A stretch of 6,141 nt of DNA from Allomuricauda sp. (GTDB lineage Bacteria > Bacteroidota > Bacteroidia > Flavobacteriales > Flavobacteriaceae). Shown in pieces: positions 4,565-6,141 of this stretch (the stretch's first letter is position 1; each line of letters opens with the position of its first letter). A program made the translations under genes and the position numbers. The notes beneath the pieces are model-generated. The model was not told the DNA's origin. It made no database searches and saw only the letters and a list, made by a program, of their open reading frames with translations. The stretch lies in NCBI GenBank assembly GCA_028289745.1, contig JANQOD010000232.1, forward strand, positions 1 through 6,141. Reading direction: 5' to 3'.

Positions 4565-6141
4565 TTACTTACTGGTTCCGAGATAGATAAACCCATTGAT
4601 AGGCTCAAAATCTGCCTCGTTCACTGAGATGATATAGTAATAAGTACCAGCTGGAAGCATTCCCGAATTACCAAACGAGTTGTTCGGTGAGAATCCGCCC
4701 CAGTTGTTCTCATAGTTTCTTGATTCAAAGACCTTGTCACCCCAGCGGTTGAACAACATCACGCTGAAGGTGTAGTTGCAGTATTCCACTCCGGTAATCT
4801 CGAACATATCATTGATGCCATCGCCATTGGCGGTGACCGTTTTGGAAACCTGTATCTCATCCCTTCCACAAGGCACACAATCACTATTGACCATAATGGT
4901 AAAGTCAACATAGTATTTACAAGTGCCTTCGGTCGAACTGTACGATATCAGATAGTCGCCTACTTCAAGGTTTGCCGGATTGAACATGCTTCCTTCCAAG
5001 ATAACATTGCCGCTGACGACCTCGAATACCCCGTTGGTATCGAATGACTCTGGTAGATAATCTATCAGATCAATGGCATCATCTTCGACACAGATTTCTA
5101 TGGTTACCTCTTCCAACTGTGGTTGCATCACAAAGATGATCTGCTCAAAAGTGGCCATATTGTCACACGAGTCAGTGACCTCCCAGGTTCTGATAATCAT
5201 GTAATCATCAGTGTCATCAGAGAATACGGTATCTTCTGTGAAGTCTACTTGATAATTGCCACAACCACCCATGAATGTCAATTCTGGCACTTCTGGCACC
5301 TCATCTCCACACATGATCGTGATTTCCTCCTCATAGTCACTTGCTGTTATCGGGCCAGTCGGATCAATGGTAATCACCTGTGTGTGACTGTTCACGTTGC
5401 CCGCACAATCAGTCGTTGACCAGGTTCTGGTAATGGTATAACCCTGTAGGCAGTTCGCATCATTGGTAATCGTCTCGTCATAGGTCACTGATACATCGGT
5501 ATCACAATTATCGATTGCGGTCAGGGTCACGGCATCGGGTACTTCGTTGCACATCACCGTCATACTTTGTGGCAATTCTTCCACGAAAGCAGGGGCTTCT
5601 GTGTCCTCGACCGTGATGGTCTGTACGTGAACCGTTTGGTTGCCGGTACAATCGATGGCCGTCCAGGTTCTGGTGATGATATAATCGGAAGGACACGAAT
5701 CACTGTCGGTAACCTGCTCATCGAAGGTAACGATGGCGTCGCTGTCACAGTTGTCGGTGGCCGTCAATGTCTCGGCCATTGGCACGCTGTCACATGAAGC
5801 GGTCACATCGTTGGGCAATGCCTCCACAAAAGTAGGGGCCTCTGTATCCTCGACCGTGATGGTCTGTACGTGAACCGTTTGGTTACCGGCACAGTCTTGT
5901 GCGGTCCATGTCCTGATAATTGTATAATTGGCACCACAAGAATCTGCATTGGTAATCTGCTCATCAAAGGTCACAAAGGCACTGCTGTCACAATTATCGG
6001 TGGCCGTCAATGTCTCGGCCGTTGGCACGCTGTCACATGAAACGGTCACATCGCCGGGCAATGCTTCCACGAAAGCAGGGGCCTGGGTGTCCTCGACCGT
6101 GATGGTCTGTACGTGAACCGTTTGGTTGCCGGTACAATCGA
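4565..6141 (-). CDS. Secreted HYR/Ig-like repeat protein with T9SS type B sorting domain (5' end outside window)
   Basis: The frame is open to the right edge; 524 C-terminal residues are visible, and the signal peptide and true start lie outside. From the edge inward there are three 81-residue repeats (5411-6139) with hallmarks DC(A/T)GNQTVHVQTITVEDT, AP.FVE.LP, TLTA.DNCD and TRTW, then a diverged fourth repeat (about 5168-5410). Each of the first three has four cysteines at fixed positions (2, 35, 50, 68), suggesting disulfides outside the cell; the fourth lacks Cys68. A further beta-rich domain (about 4870-5150) with spaced cysteines follows. The C-terminal about 95 residues form a gliding-motility-associated (type B) CTD: VTANGDGINDMFEI, LFNRWGDKVFES, NNWGG and MLPAGTYYYIIS. 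Such domains direct export through the type IX secretion system. The protein is probably a cell-surface adhesin or a released protein; the ligand is unknown. The porP/sprF-like gene next in order is its likely secretion partner. Composition is acidic and rich in Thr and Asp, as usual for these proteins. Confidence 0.93.
   Translation of the reverse strand, partial: DCTGNQTVHVQTITVEDTQAPAFVEALPGDVTVSCDSVPTAETLTATDNCDSSAFVTFDEQITNADSCGANYTIIRTWTAQDCAGNQTVHVQTITVEDTEAPTFVEALPNDVTASCDSVPMAETLTATDNCDSDAIVTFDEQVTDSDSCPSDYIITRTWTAIDCTGNQTVHVQTITVEDTEAPAFVEELPQSMTVMCNEVPDAVTLTAIDNCDTDVSVTYDETITNDANCLQGYTITRTWSTTDCAGNVNSHTQVITIDPTGPITASDYEEEITIMCGDEVPEVPELTFMGGCGNYQVDFTEDTVFSDDTDDYMIIRTWEVTDSCDNMATFEQIIFVMQPQLEEVTIEICVEDDAIDLIDYLPESFDTNGVFEVVSGNVILEGSMFNPANLEVGDYLISYSSTEGTCKYYVDFTIMVNSDCVPCGRDEIQVSKTVTANGDGINDMFEITGVEYCNYTFSVMLFNRWGDKVFESRNYENNWGGFSPNNSFGNSGMLPAGTYYYIISVNEADFEPINGFIYLGTSK
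4568..4870 (-). other. T9SS type B / gliding-motility-associated C-terminal sorting domain (region of CDS)
   Basis: The last 101 residues of the repeat protein carry the conserved elements of the gliding-motility-associated C-terminal domain. These are a Asn/Gly/Asp turn (TANGDGINDMFEI), a central strand pair (FSVMLFNRWGDKVFES) with an N-W-G turn after it, and a final GTYYYIISV strand followed by GFIYL. Unlike type A sorting domains, type B ones generally need a PorP/SprF-type partner for export, which fits the neighbouring gene. Domain limits are approximate. Confidence 0.9.
5411..6139 (-). repeat. Three in-frame 243-bp tandem repeats (81 aa each)
   Basis: The period is exactly 243 bases: the string GATGGTCTGTACGTGAACCG recurs at 6101, 5858 and 5615 on the plus strand. 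The units are 5897-6139, 5654-5896 and 5411-5653. All preserve the reading frame and encode HYR/Ig-like modules. A diverged fourth module continues at about 5168-5410, where DNA identity is largely lost but Cys2, the MC cysteine, GGC and RTW remain. The array runs off the right edge, so the total copy number is unknown. Similarity is uneven along the unit (see findings). Confidence 0.93.

Noticed and set aside
5508..5748. Overlapping alternative minus-strand frames inside the repeat array
   Set aside because: They are out of frame with the HYR/Ig-like repeat protein, basic and low in complexity, and are explained by the coding repeats.
6068..6070. GTG as start codon of the repeat protein
   Set aside because: The frame stays open upstream to the window edge and continues the same repeat unit (DCTGNQTVHVQTITVEDT), so this GTG is an internal valine.
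5411..6139. CRISPR array or non-coding satellite
   Set aside because: The 243-base period is far too long for CRISPR, units are contiguous without spacers, and the frame is kept throughout.

Overview
The window looks like chromosome of a Bacteroidota bacterium, most likely a marine-type member of the Flavobacteriaceae. The evidence is a PorP/SprF-family outer-membrane protein, an OmpA-family protein with TPR, beta-propeller and CRD domains, and a secreted repeat protein ending in a gliding-motility-type (T9SS type B) C-terminal sorting domain. Start codons lack clear Shine-Dalgarno sequences, as is usual in this phylum. The genus assignment is open, because no rRNA or tRNA gene lies in the window.

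Left part, plus strand (1-1381): the 3' part of an ECF-type RNA polymerase sigma factor, then a 62-aa protein of unknown function starting three bases after the sigma stop codon, then a 273-aa small mechanosensitive (MscS-like, CmpX-like) channel. The three genes read as one operon. The set resembles the sigX / small ORF / cmpX neighbourhood of Pseudomonas, so a membrane- or envelope-stress module is a reasonable inference. The operon ends at a perfect 7-bp GC hairpin (1388-1406) that can also terminate the convergent operon.

Right part, minus strand (1415-6141), in transcription order: a large secreted repeat protein (5' end beyond the window) with 81-residue HYR/Ig-like tandem repeats and a T9SS type B sorting domain; a strong terminator; a 257-bp intergenic region that should hold a promoter; porP/sprF-like; and, 10 bp later, an OmpA-family protein with the PorE domain order (TPR, beta-propeller, CRD, OmpA). 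Together these suggest a dedicated T9SS cargo with its PorP/SprF-type partner and a peptidoglycan-anchored periplasmic partner, comparable to sprB-sprF of Flavobacterium johnsoniae and porP-porE of Porphyromonas.

No mobile element, CRISPR array, tRNA or rRNA was seen. The window is largely explained by known families. The parts most worth a second look are the unassigned 62-aa protein in the sigma/channel cassette and the mosaic pattern of near-identity among the 243-bp coding repeats.
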